Positions 5,948 to 6,174 of a stretch of 6,174 nucleotides of DNA are shown here, piece after piece. Numbering within the stretch: the stretch's first letter is position 1; each line of letters opens with the position of its first letter. Position numbers and translations under genes: made by a program. This DNA comes from Methanobacteriota archaeon. Lineage in GTDB: Archaea > Thermoplasmatota > Poseidoniia > Poseidoniales > Poseidoniaceae. Below the pieces are notes generated by a model. It saw only the letters and a list, made by a program, of their open reading frames with translations. It searched no databases and was not told where the DNA came from. The stretch spans positions 24,103-30,276 of the forward strand of contig PBHQ01000046.1 in the NCBI GenBank assembly GCA_002719475.1. The letters run 5' to 3'.

Positions 5948-6174
5948 TACATCTTCTGCTCTTCACTCATCGTCCATACCAACAAGGCATAGGCGACGTG
6001 TATTGCTGGAATTACTCCCATAATGACTGTGTAAAGGAAACCTTCGCTCATCTGCGAACCGGAACCAGAAACCCAGAACATGATGACCAGCATGACGATT
6101 AGGAAGAGCGGCATCGCCACAGCAACCACAACATATGATTCCGCCAACATAGCCAAAGTCTCTAGGAAGACCCC
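5947..6174 (-). CDS. C-terminal end of a FlaJ/TadC-type (T2SSF) membrane protein, partial
   Basis: The frame is open to the right edge, so only the last 75 residues are seen, ending in TAG at 5947-5949. The codons upstream of TTG 6154-6156 continue sensibly as G-V-F-L-E-T, so that TTG is internal and not the start. The visible part has two hydrophobic segments: SYVVVAVAMPLFLIVMLVIM and, after the short polar stretch SGSGSQMSEG, YTVIMGVIPAIHVAYALLVW. It then has a short polar tail, SEEQKM. The LETLAMLAESYVVVAVAMPL pattern is typical of the last helices of archaeal FlaJ and TadC-type platform proteins. Together with the downstream 614-residue gene, 11 bases away, it makes a pair of T2SSF proteins like TadB/TadC. 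The rest of this gene, and probably the assembly ATPase, lie beyond the window. The family call leans on context as well as on the helices. Confidence 0.78.
   Translation of the reverse strand, partial: GVFLETLAMLAESYVVVAVAMPLFLIVMLVIMFWVSGSGSQMSEGFLYTVIMGVIPAIHVAYALLVWTMSEEQKM

Noticed and set aside
6154..6156. TTG as the start of a separate 69-residue membrane protein
   Set aside because: The frame is open to the window edge and the upstream codons continue a FlaJ/TadC-like helix, so this is the end of a larger gene.
1..6174. CRISPR array, tRNA, rRNA or insertion sequence
   Set aside because: No regularly spaced repeats, tRNA-like cloverleaf, rRNA segment, transposase or terminal inverted repeats were seen; essentially all of the window is accounted for by protein genes.

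Overview
The window reads like archaeal DNA, most plausibly a marine planktonic euryarchaeon of the Poseidoniales (Marine Group II) or a relative. This is an inference: there is no rRNA or other marker. It rests on an archaeal FlaJ/TadC-type membrane platform gene next to two small pilin-like genes, a kinase resembling archaeal 2-phosphoglycerate kinase, and bacterial-looking accessory enzymes (PaaG-like crotonase, aldehyde dehydrogenase, lysine-type signal peptidase). The whole window is coding except for about 95 bases at 2420-2514 and gaps of a few bases.

Left part (1-2419). The + strand opens with the C-terminal 71 residues of an S26 signal-peptidase-like protein, closest in look to nickel-superoxide-dismutase maturation proteases. 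Its end overlaps, tail to tail, the end of a minus-strand crotonase (enoyl-CoA hydratase/isomerase family). Four bases upstream of the crotonase lies a minus-strand NAD(P)-dependent aldehyde dehydrogenase. The last two form a two-gene operon that probably handles an aldehyde and an acyl-CoA in a catabolic route whose substrate cannot be read from the sequence.

Middle (2420-3183). A short divergent intergenic region holds a 9-base direct repeat. To its right is a + strand P-loop kinase that looks like the catalytic part of 2-phosphoglycerate kinase, the first enzyme of cyclic 2,3-diphosphoglycerate synthesis. It ends three bases from the end of the next, convergent operon.

Right part (3187-6174, all minus strand). 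This is a compact operon of a type IV pilus-like / type II secretion-like machine. In transcription order it contains the end of a FlaJ/TadC-type (T2SSF) membrane protein entering from outside the window, a second 614-residue T2SSF protein, and two single-pass pilin-like proteins. The genes are coupled by an 11-base gap, an ATGA overlap and a TGATG overlap, with strong Shine-Dalgarno sequences before two of the starts. The secretion ATPase expected to drive the machine is not in view and should lie beyond position 6174.

The most interesting object is the 614-residue platform protein. It carries a roughly 185-residue extracytoplasmic domain holding all four of its cysteines between its first two membrane segments, and a roughly 120-residue C-terminal tail, with an Ig-like look, also predicted outside the cell. 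Ordinary FlaJ/PilC/TadC platforms have neither. The platform itself may therefore reach out and touch the pilus, a cargo or the S-layer.
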